NCBI RefSeq assembly: GCF_016863535.1
Contig: NZ_BOPB01000014.1
Span: 186,001 to 250,000, forward strand
Direction of reading: 5' to 3'
DNA from: Micromonospora lutea
GTDB lineage: Bacteria; Actinomycetota; Actinomycetes; Mycobacteriales; Micromonosporaceae
DNA length: 64,000 bases
A program made the translations under genes and the position numbers. Shown piece by piece: positions 14,997 to 23,832 of the stretch (position 1 is its first letter; each line of letters starts with the position of its first letter). The notes below the pieces were generated by a model, which did no database searches, was not told where the DNA came from, and saw nothing but the letters and a program-made list of their open reading frames with translations.

Positions 14997-15956
14997 ATGA
15001 CGGCGATCGCGTTTCACGCTTCCCACGAGCAGATCCACCCGCGTGAGCTGCTGGAGGCAGTGGTCCACGCCGAGCACGTCGGCTTCGACGCCGCCATGTG
15101 TTCGGATCACTTCGCACCCTGGAGCGAGCGTCAGGGCCACTCCGGATTCGCCTGGTCCTGGCTCGGATCGGCGTTGCAGGCCACCGGCCTGTCGTTCGGG
15201 GTGGTCAACGCGCCCGGACAGCGCTACCACCCGGCGATCATCGCGCAGGCGATCGGCACCCTCGCCGCCATGTACCCGGGTCGGTTCTGGGCCGCTCTGG
15301 GCTCCGGTGAGGCCGCCAACGAGCACATCACCGGCGACGTGTGGCCGCGCAAGGACGTCCGTAACGCCAGGCTGCGCGAGTGCGTGGACGTCATCCGCGC
15401 CCTGCTGGCCGGCGAGGAGGTCAGCCACGACGGTCTGGTCCGGGTCGACCGGGCGAAGCTGTGGAGCCGGCCGGAGCAGCCGCCGGCACTGGTCGGTGCC
15501 GCGGTCAGCGTGGCCACCGCCCGCTGGTGCGCCGAGTGGGCGGACGGCCTGATCACGGTCAACGCGCCGACGGACCACCTGCGTCGCATGATCGACGCGT
15601 ACCGGGAGGCGGGGGGCCGCGGGCCGGTGCACCTACAGGTGCACCTGAGCTGGGCGCCCACCCAGGACGAGGCCGAGGCGATCGCCTACGACCAGTGGCG
15701 CAGCAATGTCTTCGCCCCGCCGGTCTGCTGGGACCTGACCACCCCGGAGCACTTCGACGTGGTCTCCGCCGAGGTGCCGATGGCCCGGCTCGCCGAGGTG
15801 GTCAACATCTCCGCCGACCTGAGCCGGCACGTGGGCTGGCTGGAAGAGTACGTCGACCTGGGCTTCGACCAGATCGCGCTGCACCACGTAGGCCAGGACC
15901 AGCGCCCCTTCCTGGACGCCTTCGGCGAGCAGGTCCTGCCGAAGCTGCGCGCCTGA
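14997..15956 (+). CDS. LLM-class F420/flavin-dependent oxidoreductase
   Basis: A 319-residue TIM-barrel protein of the luciferase-like superfamily, closest to the TIGR03885-type non-F420 or F420 group. Typical segments are AEHVGFDAAMCSDHF, HSGFAWSWLGSALQAT, YHPAIIAQAIGTLAAMYPGRF and ALGSGEAANEHITG, and a C-terminal WLEEYVDLGFDQIALHHVG. Substrate is unknown. ATG at 14997 follows GAAAGGCGG; an upstream GTG at 14985 would add MKGG only. It is the last gene of a plus-strand run and is followed by two strong hairpins. Confidence 0.85.
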   Translation: MTAIAFHASHEQIHPRELLEAVVHAEHVGFDAAMCSDHFAPWSERQGHSGFAWSWLGSALQATGLSFGVVNAPGQRYHPAIIAQAIGTLAAMYPGRFWAALGSGEAANEHITGDVWPRKDVRNARLRECVDVIRALLAGEEVSHDGLVRVDRAKLWSRPEQPPALVGAAVSVATARWCAEWADGLITVNAPTDHLRRMIDAYREAGGRGPVHLQVHLSWAPTQDEAEAIAYDQWRSNVFAPPVCWDLTTPEHFDVVSAEVPMARLAEVVNISADLSRHVGWLEEYVDLGFDQIALHHVGQDQRPFLDAFGEQVLPKLRA

Positions 15957-15964
15957 CCCACGAC

Positions 15965-15996
15965 TCTGGTCCGGACCCCGCAGGGTCCGGACCAGA
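15965..15996 (+). terminator. hairpin terminator after the LLM gene
   Basis: Perfect 14-bp stem, TCTGGTCCGGACCC with its complement, around a 4-nt loop, starting 9 nt after the stop of the LLM gene. No U-run follows, as is usual in this genome. Confidence 0.8.
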
Positions 15997-16025
15997 ATCA
16001 CCGATCAACTCGATCGAGGTCGGGG

Positions 16026-16063
16026 CCGGGTGGGGTGCCGGTCGCCGACGGCACCCCACCCGG
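16026..16063 (-). terminator. hairpin terminator after the GH9 gene
   Basis: Perfect 15-bp stem, CCGGGTGGGGTGCCG with its complement, around an 8-nt loop. It abuts the stop codon of the GH9 gene and is separate from the hairpin at 15965, so each convergent gene has its own stop signal. Confidence 0.8.
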
Positions 16064-16066
16064 GGA

Positions 16067-18676
16067 TCAGGACACGGTGCAGGCTGCGCCGTTGACCGTG
16101 ACCAGGTTGGGGGCGGGGTTTGCGAGGCCACCGGTGGTGGCGTTGAAGCCGAACATCACCGAGCCGCCCGGGTTGATCCGCGAGTTGTACGACTCGCTCT
16201 TCGCGGTCACCGTCGCCCCGGACTGCGTCACGTTGGCCATCCACGCCTCGCGCACCTTGGCGTCACCGGTGAAGGCGAACCGGGCGGTCCAGCCGTTCAC
16301 CGTGGCGGTGCCGGTGTTGCGGATGTTCACCTGGGCGGTGAAGCCGGTGTCACCCTGCCACGGACCGTAGTTGGTGTACGACACCGTGCAGGTGGGTGCC
16401 GGTACCGCAGCGGAGTCACCCTGGTCGGCCACGAACGAGGCAAGCCAGGCCAGCGCCGAGTTCCAGTTGATCGCCACCTCGTTGGTGGAGTACGAGGCGA
16501 TGTCGTCGACGAAGCAGAACATCGGCGCGCAGCCCTCGAGCAACTGCTCCACGAACGGGTCCTGGAGGGCGGCGTTCGGGCCACCGGCGATCGAGCCGGC
16601 GGGCGGCTTCGGCATGCTCGGGTCGAGCTGGAAACCGAAGATCCGGCTGTGCTGGTTCTCCGCCGCGTGCTCGCCCCACCCGGTGACGTACGAGATGTTC
16701 AGCGCGTTGCGGCCGAGGATGTAGTCCATCGTCTGCACCGCGCCGTCACGGTACTTCGCGGCTCCGGTCAGATCGAACGCGGTGGCCAGCACGACGGCGT
16801 TGTTGATGATGGCGCCGTTGCCGCCCCAGAAGTAGCTACCCGGGTCACCGGGCATGGGCAGCCCGTACGCCTGCCGGCCGATCTCGGCGAGGTAGCCGTC
16901 GGCGGCGGTGGTGACCGACGCGCGGATCCGGGCCAGCTCGGCGGCCGGCAACCCGTTCGGCACGGTCGCCAGGTCGAGGCGGCCCAGCGCGGCCACGCTC
17001 TGCCAGCCGAAGCCACGGACGTCGAAGACGTCACCGGTGTGGTGCGGCGAGGCGGTCAGGTCGGTCAGGTAGCTGCGCTGACCGGTGGTCAGGTACAGCT
17101 CGGCGGCCGCCCAGTAGAACTCGTCGGTGAGGTTGGTGTCGTCGTACGGGCCACCGCCGTTGCCGGTCGACGGCGCGTACCGGGCCGGGTTGGCCTTGGC
17201 CGCCGCGTACGCGGTCTTCGCCGCACTGCCGCAGCGCTGCGCGAACTCCTTGTCGTACGGGGCGAACAGCCGGGCACACTGGGCGGCCACGGCGGCCAGG
17301 TTCAGGGTGGCGGCGGTGGACGGCGGGTGCAGCTCGCGCGGCTCCGGGTCGTCCTCCGGCTGCATCGGCAGGCCGGTCCAGTTCCGGTCGTGGATCTTGT
17401 GGTGGGCCATCCCGGCCAGCGGCTTGCCGGCCGGCACCTGCATCCGCATCAGGAACTCCAGCTCCCAGCGGGCCTCGTCGAGGATGTCCGGCACCCCGTT
17501 GTCCCGCTCGGGCAGCCGCAGCGTGCCGTCGCCGAGGTCGGCGCCGAATCCGGCCGTGGCGGCGTTCTTGGTCCGCTCGAAGGCGCTCAGCAGCTGGTAG
17601 GTGGCGATACCGCCGTTGACCACGTACTTGCCGTGGTCACCCGCGTCGTACCAGCCGCCGCGCACGTCGAGGCGGTAGTCGCAGGCTCCGGCGGCACAGG
17701 GCACGTTGGTGTCACCCTGGTTCGGGGCCACGTCCAGGTGACCGGCGGGGCGGGCGTACTCCTCGCCAACCAGGTCACCGTCGATGGCGATGCCGCTGCG
17801 CTGGATGTAGAAGAACTGCAACGCGTCCGACCGCAGTTGGTCGTAGAGCGTGCCGGAGATGTCGAACGGGTGGCTGACCTCGCCGTCCACGGCCAGCGTC
17901 AAGCCCCGACCCGGGGTGCGGTACGACGAGAAGTCCAGCGTGTGCACGTTCTGCGCCGATGCCTGGTCGACGCCGCGCGGCGTGGTGGTGCCGCTGGCCA
18001 GCACGGCACCGGAGGCGGCGTGCAGCTTCCAGGGCAGCGCCTCGGTGGCCTCGGTGACCACGGTGGCGTTCTTCGGCCCGCCGGGCAGGTAGCCGACCTG
18101 GTTCACCCGAACCCGGGGGCCGGTGTCCGGCACGTACGGCTCGGGTGGGTTGCCGCCGCGCAGCGAGATGTTGTCCAGGCAGATGGTCCGCGGCTCGGCG
18201 CTACCGCCGACCTGGAAGATCAGCTGGGCGCGATCGTCGTCGGTCGAGGCGACGAAGGTCCGCTCGACGCGCTGCTGGGTCGGCGTCGCGGCGGCCGTGA
18301 CCGAGTAGTAGCCGGTGTAGGGCTCGCTGCCGAGTTGCAGCACGGCGGCCACCGGGCCACCGGGGGTGGAGGTGACGTCGAAGCCGAGGGTGTACTCGGC
18401 GCCGGCGATCAGCGGCAGCGCGTCGTGGCCGATGCCGGCGTCCCAGGGGTTGACCAGGCCGCCGGCCACGGTGGCGCAGAGTTGACCGTCGACCACGCCG
18501 AGGGTGTTGGTGCCATAGGAGAACCAGGGCGACGAGCCGTCGCTGAAATCACCGTTGCGGATCTGCTCAGGTGCGTCGGCGGGTGGATCGGCGAAAGCGG
18601 TGCCGGCACTAACGCCGACCAGCGCCACGGCGGTCGCCGCGGCGAGCACCGCGAGACGACGTCGGGATGGCGTCAC
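16067..18676 (-). CDS. secreted GH9 cellulase with CBM4-like and CBM2 modules
   Basis: An 869-residue secreted endo- or processive beta-1,4-glucanase. Order: signal peptide (cleaved near AFA-DP, about residue 30), CBM4/9-like domain (35-175), Ig-like CelD_N domain (about 190-280), GH9 (alpha/alpha)6 catalytic domain (about 290-755), CBM2 (about 770-869). Catalytic features: GGWYDAGDHGKYV with the Asp base and STNEVAINWN with the Glu acid. The usual H-H-R substrate motif reads Q-H-S-R. GTG at 18676 follows AAGGA and gives a Tat/Sec-like SRRR start; a longer frame upstream would cross the operator. A CebR-type palindrome lies 50 nt upstream. Confidence 0.93.
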   Translation of the reverse strand: MTPSRRRLAVLAAATAVALVGVSAGTAFADPPADAPEQIRNGDFSDGSSPWFSYGTNTLGVVDGQLCATVAGGLVNPWDAGIGHDALPLIAGAEYTLGFDVTSTPGGPVAAVLQLGSEPYTGYYSVTAAATPTQQRVERTFVASTDDDRAQLIFQVGGSAEPRTICLDNISLRGGNPPEPYVPDTGPRVRVNQVGYLPGGPKNATVVTEATEALPWKLHAASGAVLASGTTTPRGVDQASAQNVHTLDFSSYRTPGRGLTLAVDGEVSHPFDISGTLYDQLRSDALQFFYIQRSGIAIDGDLVGEEYARPAGHLDVAPNQGDTNVPCAAGACDYRLDVRGGWYDAGDHGKYVVNGGIATYQLLSAFERTKNAATAGFGADLGDGTLRLPERDNGVPDILDEARWELEFLMRMQVPAGKPLAGMAHHKIHDRNWTGLPMQPEDDPEPRELHPPSTAATLNLAAVAAQCARLFAPYDKEFAQRCGSAAKTAYAAAKANPARYAPSTGNGGGPYDDTNLTDEFYWAAAELYLTTGQRSYLTDLTASPHHTGDVFDVRGFGWQSVAALGRLDLATVPNGLPAAELARIRASVTTAADGYLAEIGRQAYGLPMPGDPGSYFWGGNGAIINNAVVLATAFDLTGAAKYRDGAVQTMDYILGRNALNISYVTGWGEHAAENQHSRIFGFQLDPSMPKPPAGSIAGGPNAALQDPFVEQLLEGCAPMFCFVDDIASYSTNEVAINWNSALAWLASFVADQGDSAAVPAPTCTVSYTNYGPWQGDTGFTAQVNIRNTGTATVNGWTARFAFTGDAKVREAWMANVTQSGATVTAKSESYNSRINPGGSVMFGFNATTGGLANPAPNLVTVNGAACTVS

Positions 18677-18725
18677 GGGGGAGTCCTTCCGACGAGCGGG
18701 ACGGAACTGGCGAAGTGGGGTATGA

Positions 18726-18745
18726 ACCTGGGAGCGCTCCCAGGT
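18726..18745. promoter_or_regulatory. CebR-type operator upstream of the GH9 cellulase
   Basis: A perfect 20-bp palindrome with core TGGGAGCGCTCCCA (18729-18742), identical to the cellobiose-responsive CebR box described in Streptomyces. It lies 50 nt before the GH9 start and 150 nt before the divergent PP2C gene. Confidence 0.85.
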
Positions 18746-18894
18746 ATCGGGCATGTTTCCAGGACACGCAGGACATGTCAATCGATCGCATCCGATGGGG
18801 TTCACCTTCACCTACAGTGAGATTCGCCGCGCCACGCCGCGTGGTCCCGATCTCCTAGAGACAACCGAGCCCTACTCCTGGCAGGCTGCGTGCC

Positions 18895-19623
18895 ATGACC
18901 CTGAAGCTGCGTTCCGCCGGGACGAGCGACCGTGGGCTGATCCGCAGCGGAAACCAGGACGCGTTGCACTCCGGCACCTGGCTGGTCGCCGTCGCCGACG
19001 GCATGGGCGGCATGGCCGCCGGAGACCTCGCCAGCGCCATCGCGATCGGGTCGGTGGCCCCGCTGGACGTGGAGACGCCGGAGGACGCGCTGGTCGCCGC
19101 GCTGCAGAACGGCATCCAGGTCGCCACCGAGCGGATCCGCCAAGCGGTCGCCGAGGATCCCCAGCGGCAGGGCATGGGCACCACACTGACCGCGCTGCTG
19201 TTCGCGCGTACCGGTAGCTGCCTGGCGCTGGCCCACGTGGGTGACTCCCGGGCCTACCTGTTCCGCGATGGCGTGCTCAAGCAGATCACCCGGGACGACA
19301 CCTTCGTACAGATGCTCGTCGACCAGGGGCTGATCACTGCGGACCAGGCCGGCAACCATCCCCGTCGGGCGGTGGTGACGCAGGCGTTGCAGGGCGACGA
19401 GGTTTCCCCGACGTACGCCACCATGGTGCCCCGGGCCGGCGACCGCTGGCTGCTGTGCAGCGACGGCTTGTCCAACGTGGTACGCGCCGACACCCTGGCC
19501 GAGGTGCTGGCCGGCCAGCCGGATCGGGACGCCTGCGGGCGCACACTCATCGATCTGGCGCTCCAAGCCGGCGGGCCCGACAACATCACCGTCGTCATCG
19601 CCGACGTGGTCGACGAAGCCTGA
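18895..19623 (+). CDS. PP2C-family serine/threonine phosphatase
   Basis: A 242-residue cytosolic PPM-type phosphatase that dephosphorylates Ser/Thr-phosphorylated proteins and opposes Pkn kinases. Metal-ligand motifs are all present: RSGNQDA, VADGMGGMAAG, GMGTTLTAL, HVGDSRAYLF, LLCSDGLSNVV and GGPDNITVVIADV. It lacks the transmembrane and extracellular parts of PstP, so it is the stand-alone type. It is divergent from the GH9 gene across a 218-bp region and converges on hrpB with a 19-nt gap. Confidence 0.93.
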   Translation: MTLKLRSAGTSDRGLIRSGNQDALHSGTWLVAVADGMGGMAAGDLASAIAIGSVAPLDVETPEDALVAALQNGIQVATERIRQAVAEDPQRQGMGTTLTALLFARTGSCLALAHVGDSRAYLFRDGVLKQITRDDTFVQMLVDQGLITADQAGNHPRRAVVTQALQGDEVSPTYATMVPRAGDRWLLCSDGLSNVVRADTLAEVLAGQPDRDACGRTLIDLALQAGGPDNITVVIADVVDEA

Positions 19624-19642
19624 CCTGCGGTACGCGTTCCGA

Positions 19643-22240
19643 CTATCGCCGACGGCCGCTGTGCCGGGTCGGCGTGGCCGTGGTGGGGTCCTCCGGCCAG
19701 GCATGGCGTGGATAGCGTCCGCGCAGCTCGGCGCGGACCTGGCGGTAGCCGGAACGCCAGAACGAGGCGAGGTCGGCCGTGACCGCCACCGGTCGCCCGG
19801 CAGGGGAGAGCAGGTGCAGCAGCACCGGTATCCGACCGCCGCCGACGCGGGGCGCCTCCGGCCAGCCGAAGGCCTCCTGGAGTCGGACCGCGAGGACTGG
19901 CGCTGCCGGGTCGGTGTAGTCGACCCGGATCCTTGAACCGCTGGGCACCGCGATCCGCTCCGGCGCCAACTCGTCCAGCCGCCCGGCCAGCGACCAGGGC
20001 AGCAGCCGGCGTAGCGCATCGACCACGTCGACCCGGCCCAGGTCGGCCCGGCGTCGAGCGTGGGCCAGCTCCGGCCCCAACCAGTTCGGCGCGTCGGCCA
20101 GCAGCGCCTCGTCGGAGACGTCGGGCCAGTCGTCGCCGAGCGCGTACCGGCAGAACGCCAGCCGCTCGCGCAGCGTCCTGGCCGATGGCGTCCAGGTCAG
20201 CAGGTCGAGGCCGGTGTCGCGCAGCCCGGTCAGCAGGGCAGCGGCCACCTCGTCCCGGTCGGGACGAGCCAGGGGGCGGTCGACCAATTCGATCGCCCCC
20301 AACCGGAGCACCTCCCTGGCCACCACGTCCCCACCCGACCAGCCGATCTCACGCTCCCTGCGCAGCAGGGAGCTGGCCACCTCGCGGGCGGTGACCTCGT
20401 CCAGGGCGGCGGCGAGCCGGATCCGGGCGGCCGGTGCGCCGGGAGCACGGTCGGCCACCGCGACGGCCAGCCACTCGACGCCCACCAGCCCCGACCCGGG
20501 CGTCAGCTCCGCGGCGGTCCCACCACTCATCAGGTACGCCGAACCGCCCGGCCGCCGCACCCGGGCCAGCCGTTCCGGGTACGCCAGTCCGACCAGCAGC
20601 CCGGCGGCGAGGTCGTCGGGCAACCACACCGGTTGCTCGTCAGCCGCCCGCCGTCCACCCCGCTCGTCCGGTGTTGCTCGCTCGTCTGGTGTTGTCCGCT
20701 CGTCTGGTGTCGTCCGCTTGGCCGGTGGCAGGGCGGCGCGCAGCCGGCGTACCTCCGCACGCCAGCGTGCGGTGGCGGCCGGGTCGGTACCGGCGCGCAA
20801 CCGACGCCAGGCGGCACCGAGATCATCACCGGAACCGACCACGGTCGACTCGGCGAGCAGGGCCACCACCTGCGCGGCACGATCGGCACCCACCCGGTCG
20901 GCCCCGTCGAGCAGGGCCCGGGCGAGCCGGGGATGCGCTCCGGCGGCGACGACCGCGCGGCCCCGGTCGGTGATCCGCCCCTCCGCGTCCAGCGCGCCGA
21001 GAGCGGTCAGCGTCTCGGACGCCACCGTCATCGCCGCCACCGGAGGTGGGTCGGGCAGGGCGAGCCCGGCCCCACCGGGGGCACCCCAGGCGGCAAGCTC
21101 AAGGGCGAACCCGGTCAGGTCGGCAGTGGCGATCTCCGGTTCCGGCTGCGCGGGCAGCCGCTCGTGCACCCCCGATGACCAGCAGCGATATACCTGTCCG
21201 GGTGCCTCCCGACCGGCCCGACCGGCCCGCTGGGTGGCCGCCGCCCGGGACACCGGCACGGTGACCAGCGAGCCCAGCCCTCGGGCTAGGTCCAGCCGTG
21301 CCACCCGGGACAGGCCCGCGTCCACCACCGTCCGCACGCCCGGCACGGTCAGGCTGCTCTCCGCCACCGCCGTGGCCAGTACCACCCGCCGTCGCTCTCC
21401 CGGCCGCAGTGCGGCGTCCTGCTCGACGCCGCTCTGCCGACCGTGCAGGCGCAGGACGTCGACGCCGTCGCGCAGGTCGGACAGCCGGCCGGCGACGGCA
21501 GCGATCTCGCCCACGCCGGGCAGGAAGACGAGCAGATCGCCCTCCTGCTCGCCCAGGGCCCGCCGGACGGTGGCGGCGACATGGTCGAGCAGGGCCCGGT
21601 CCACCGGCCCCGCGCCGGGCGGTGGCACCGGTCGAGGCGGTGGCGCCCAGATGCGGGTCACCGAATGCAGCGCCGATGCTGCCCGAACGACCGGCGCTGG
21701 CACCGTGCCGCCGACCAGGGCGGCGAAGCGGTCCGCCTCCGGGGTCGCCGACATGGCCAGCAGCCACAGTTCGGGCCGTAGCGCCGCCCGGGACTCCACG
21801 CTGAACGCGAGCGCCAGATCGGCGTCGAGCTGACGCTCGTGGATCTCGTCGAGCAGCACCGCGTCGACCCCGGCCAACTCCGGATCGTGTTGCAACCGGC
21901 GGACCAGCAGGCCGGTGGTGACCACCTCCACCCGGGTACGAGGTCCTACCCGCCGCTCACCCCGAACGGCGTAGCCGACCCGATCACCGACCGGCTCGCC
22001 GAGCAGGGCTGCCATCCGTCGAGCAGCGGCCCGGGCGGCCACCCGGCGAGGCTGGGCGACAACCACCCGCCCGGCCACCGCGTCGGCCACGGCGAGTGGA
22101 GCGAGCGTGGTCTTACCGGTGCCCGGCGGGGCGACCAGGACCGCGCTGCCAGCGGACTCCAGCGCCGCCACCAGCGCCGGCAGCGCCGGCCGGACCGGCA
22201 GCTCAATAGGCACGTCGGAGAGCACGGCCCAGTCTCGCAC
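19643..22240 (-). CDS. hrpB: ATP-dependent helicase HrpB
   Basis: An 865-residue DEAH-box RNA-type helicase. Walker A is APPGTGKT (37-44), the Walker B box is DEIH (131-134), motif III is SATPE, motif VI is QRAGRAGREAPG, followed by the HA2-like and HrpB C-terminal domains. The cellular substrate is not established. Between the HA2 and C-terminal parts is a charged linker with three copies of TPDER (encoded at 20661-20714), a local repeat expansion. GTG at 22240 follows a CCGGGGCGG site; internal GTG codons nearer VPIELP are possible. It stands alone on the minus strand. Confidence 0.92.
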   Translation of the reverse strand: MRDWAVLSDVPIELPVRPALPALVAALESAGSAVLVAPPGTGKTTLAPLAVADAVAGRVVVAQPRRVAARAAARRMAALLGEPVGDRVGYAVRGERRVGPRTRVEVVTTGLLVRRLQHDPELAGVDAVLLDEIHERQLDADLALAFSVESRAALRPELWLLAMSATPEADRFAALVGGTVPAPVVRAASALHSVTRIWAPPPRPVPPPGAGPVDRALLDHVAATVRRALGEQEGDLLVFLPGVGEIAAVAGRLSDLRDGVDVLRLHGRQSGVEQDAALRPGERRRVVLATAVAESSLTVPGVRTVVDAGLSRVARLDLARGLGSLVTVPVSRAAATQRAGRAGREAPGQVYRCWSSGVHERLPAQPEPEIATADLTGFALELAAWGAPGGAGLALPDPPPVAAMTVASETLTALGALDAEGRITDRGRAVVAAGAHPRLARALLDGADRVGADRAAQVVALLAESTVVGSGDDLGAAWRRLRAGTDPAATARWRAEVRRLRAALPPAKRTTPDERTTPDERATPDERGGRRAADEQPVWLPDDLAAGLLVGLAYPERLARVRRPGGSAYLMSGGTAAELTPGSGLVGVEWLAVAVADRAPGAPAARIRLAAALDEVTAREVASSLLRREREIGWSGGDVVAREVLRLGAIELVDRPLARPDRDEVAAALLTGLRDTGLDLLTWTPSARTLRERLAFCRYALGDDWPDVSDEALLADAPNWLGPELAHARRRADLGRVDVVDALRRLLPWSLAGRLDELAPERIAVPSGSRIRVDYTDPAAPVLAVRLQEAFGWPEAPRVGGGRIPVLLHLLSPAGRPVAVTADLASFWRSGYRQVRAELRGRYPRHAWPEDPTTATPTRHSGRRR
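20661..20714. repeat. three 18-bp tandem repeats inside hrpB
   Basis: Units at 20661-20678, 20679-20696 and 20697-20714 of the form CGCTCGTCTGGTGTTGTC, with one or two changes. The 18-bp unit keeps frame and encodes the repeated (T/A)TPDER linker of HrpB. Confidence 0.85.
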
Positions 22241-22364
22241 CCGCCCCGGAGGCGTGCTGGTGACGCGGGTCGGCCCGGCTGCCGGCCAGGTCGGCGTCCG
22301 GACGAAAGGATGCGGTCGTCACGTCCTGTAGCCGCACCTCGGACCTGCGTCCTACCTCTCTCGT

Positions 22365-22490
22365 CCTTTGCTCTGCTTCAACCCACGCAACGACTACTGT
22401 CCGCGTTGGCTGGTCGACTGCGAGCTTCGATCATGCGTTGACGACGGCGCAGCTCAGCGGGGGAGTGCGTGGGTTGAAGCAGAGCAAAGG
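22365..22490. repeat. 126-bp element with perfect 25-bp terminal inverted repeats
   Basis: The left end at 22365-22389 begins CCTTTGCTCTGCTTCAACCC and the right end at 22466-22490 is its perfect complement, with 76 bp between. The interior has no reading frame of note. A shorter relative with the same ends is at 309-375. It is MITE-like in shape; no clear target duplication is seen. It fills most of the 22241-22612 gap between hrpB and DUF397, where I see nothing else. Confidence 0.8.
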
Positions 22491-22612
22491 AGGGAAGTGG
22501 GGACATGGGTGGGGTGGGGCTGCGCTACGGACAGCGACACTCGGGGGGTGCTGAGTGCTGGTAGCGAACAGTGACGGTGTCGGTATTGGTGACGAAGACT
22601 CTGGTTGCTCTG

Positions 22613-22804
22613 TCAGTGACTGTGGACACTGGTGACGAAGGTGCGCCAAGCCGACAGCGAAAAGGTCAGCACCGGGCCGTGGCGGTCCTTGCTGTCCCGC
22701 ACCGCAACCCCACCGTCCATGGTGGCCACCTCGACGCAGTTGCCGTTGCCCACGCTGCGCGTGCTGGTGCGCCACTCCGCCCGGGACAGGTCGAGCGCGG
22801 TCAT
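22613..22804 (-). CDS. DUF397-family protein, partner of the upstream XRE regulator
   Basis: A 63-residue protein with the DUF397 pattern: LDLSRAEWRTSTRSVGNGNCVEVA, then VAVRDSKDRHGPVLTFSLSAWRTFV. DUF397 genes sit beside XRE/DUF5753 regulators throughout actinomycetes (WhiJ-like and Scr1/Scr2-like pairs), where the small protein is thought to counteract or be controlled by the regulator. ATG at 22804 is preferred because AAGGGG lies 6 nt upstream. The gap to the XRE stop is 44 nt, on the same strand. Confidence 0.9.
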   Translation of the reverse strand: MTALDLSRAEWRTSTRSVGNGNCVEVATMDGGVAVRDSKDRHGPVLTFSLSAWRTFVTSVHSH

Positions 22805-22848
22805 CGCGATCCCCTTCATCGTTACCGAAAGTGACCGCCATGCAGCGG

Positions 22849-23691
22849 TCACGTAAAGTAGCGAGAAGCTTCCTTCAGGCGGATCAGGGACGCCGCTGGA
22901 TCGAGTGCCAGAGTGCACAGCCTCTCGTGCACAAGGCTATACGAGCGCACCTGCGTGGCCTCTTCCAGTGCCAGGCCCATGGAGAGATTTTCCAGGTAGA
23001 CGACGGCCGCATCGGCCGTGTCGGCGAAGGTGAGGATCACGTACGGCGAGTTCATCGCCGGATGTCCACCGGCCTCGAAGGGAAGTACCTGGATCGTTAC
23101 GTTCGGTAGTCCAGCGACGGCTTCCAGGTGGGCCATCTGGCCTGCCATGACGCGACGATCGCTGACAGGGCGTAGCAGTACCGCCTCGTTGAGCACCACC
23201 GACAGCTCCACCGGAGCATTGCCGCGCAGCACGTCCTGCCGGCGTAACCGGGCAGCCACCTTACGGTCCAGATCCGACTCGCCGGCGGTGAGCCGGTACA
23301 CCTCGCGGGCGTACGCCTCGGTCTGCAGGAGGCCGGGCACCGCCTCGGCCTCGTACGTGCGCAGGGTGGCCGCCTCGGCCTCCAGCCCGACGTAGAACTC
23401 GAACCAGTCCGGGAGCACATCGCTGTAGTGCTGCCACCAGCCACGTTGCTGGGCACCTCGGGCGATCTCGATGAGGGCCTCGGCATCGTTGCCGGTGACC
23501 TGGTACAGCGCGAGGGCGGCTCGCACGTCACGTGGCTTGATGCCGATCTGGGCGTTCTCGATGCGCGACAGGTTGCTTTTGGACATGTCCAGCTGCCGGG
23601 CGGCGACATCCAGGGTCATTCCGGAACGTTCCCGCAACTGGCGCAGTTCGCGGGCGATACGGCGGCGTCGGACGGTGGGGCTCGCGGTCAC
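22849..23691 (-). CDS. XRE-family regulator with DUF5753 domain
   Basis: A 280-residue DNA-binding protein. The helix-turn-helix occupies about residues 10-70 (LRQLRERSGMTLDVAARQLDMS, then SNLSRIENAQ). The DUF5753 domain fills about 95-275, recognisable by YEAEAVPGLLQTEAYAREV and GLPNVTIQVLPFEAGGHPAM. Such proteins regulate development or antibiotic genes together with a DUF397 partner. GTG at 23691 is directly abutted by GGAGG, so translation may not rely on that site. It is divergent from GPP34 with 141 bp between them. Confidence 0.92.
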   Translation of the reverse strand: MTASPTVRRRRIARELRQLRERSGMTLDVAARQLDMSKSNLSRIENAQIGIKPRDVRAALALYQVTGNDAEALIEIARGAQQRGWWQHYSDVLPDWFEFYVGLEAEAATLRTYEAEAVPGLLQTEAYAREVYRLTAGESDLDRKVAARLRRQDVLRGNAPVELSVVLNEAVLLRPVSDRRVMAGQMAHLEAVAGLPNVTIQVLPFEAGGHPAMNSPYVILTFADTADAAVVYLENLSMGLALEEATQVRSYSLVHERLCTLALDPAASLIRLKEASRYFT

Positions 23692-23832
23692 CCTCCGAGT
23701 CTGTCACGGGAAAAGGCGCAGGTCGCACCGCCACGGAGTGCAACTGGCCAAAACGGGAGTTGCGTTGCAGTTGCTCTCGGTGCATCCTTGCCCGGTTAGC
23801 GATCACTTTGGACGGCCGGCTCGGGAGGACGT

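Noticed and set aside
15380-18820. A plus-strand open frame of more than 1,100 codons opposite the GH9 cellulase
   Set aside because: It is a high-GC antisense shadow: Arg/Gly/Val-rich, without motifs, while the minus strand encodes a complete multi-domain GH9 enzyme.
22365-22490. Insertion sequence with its own transposase
   Set aside because: Only 76 bp lie between the inverted ends and no coding frame is present.
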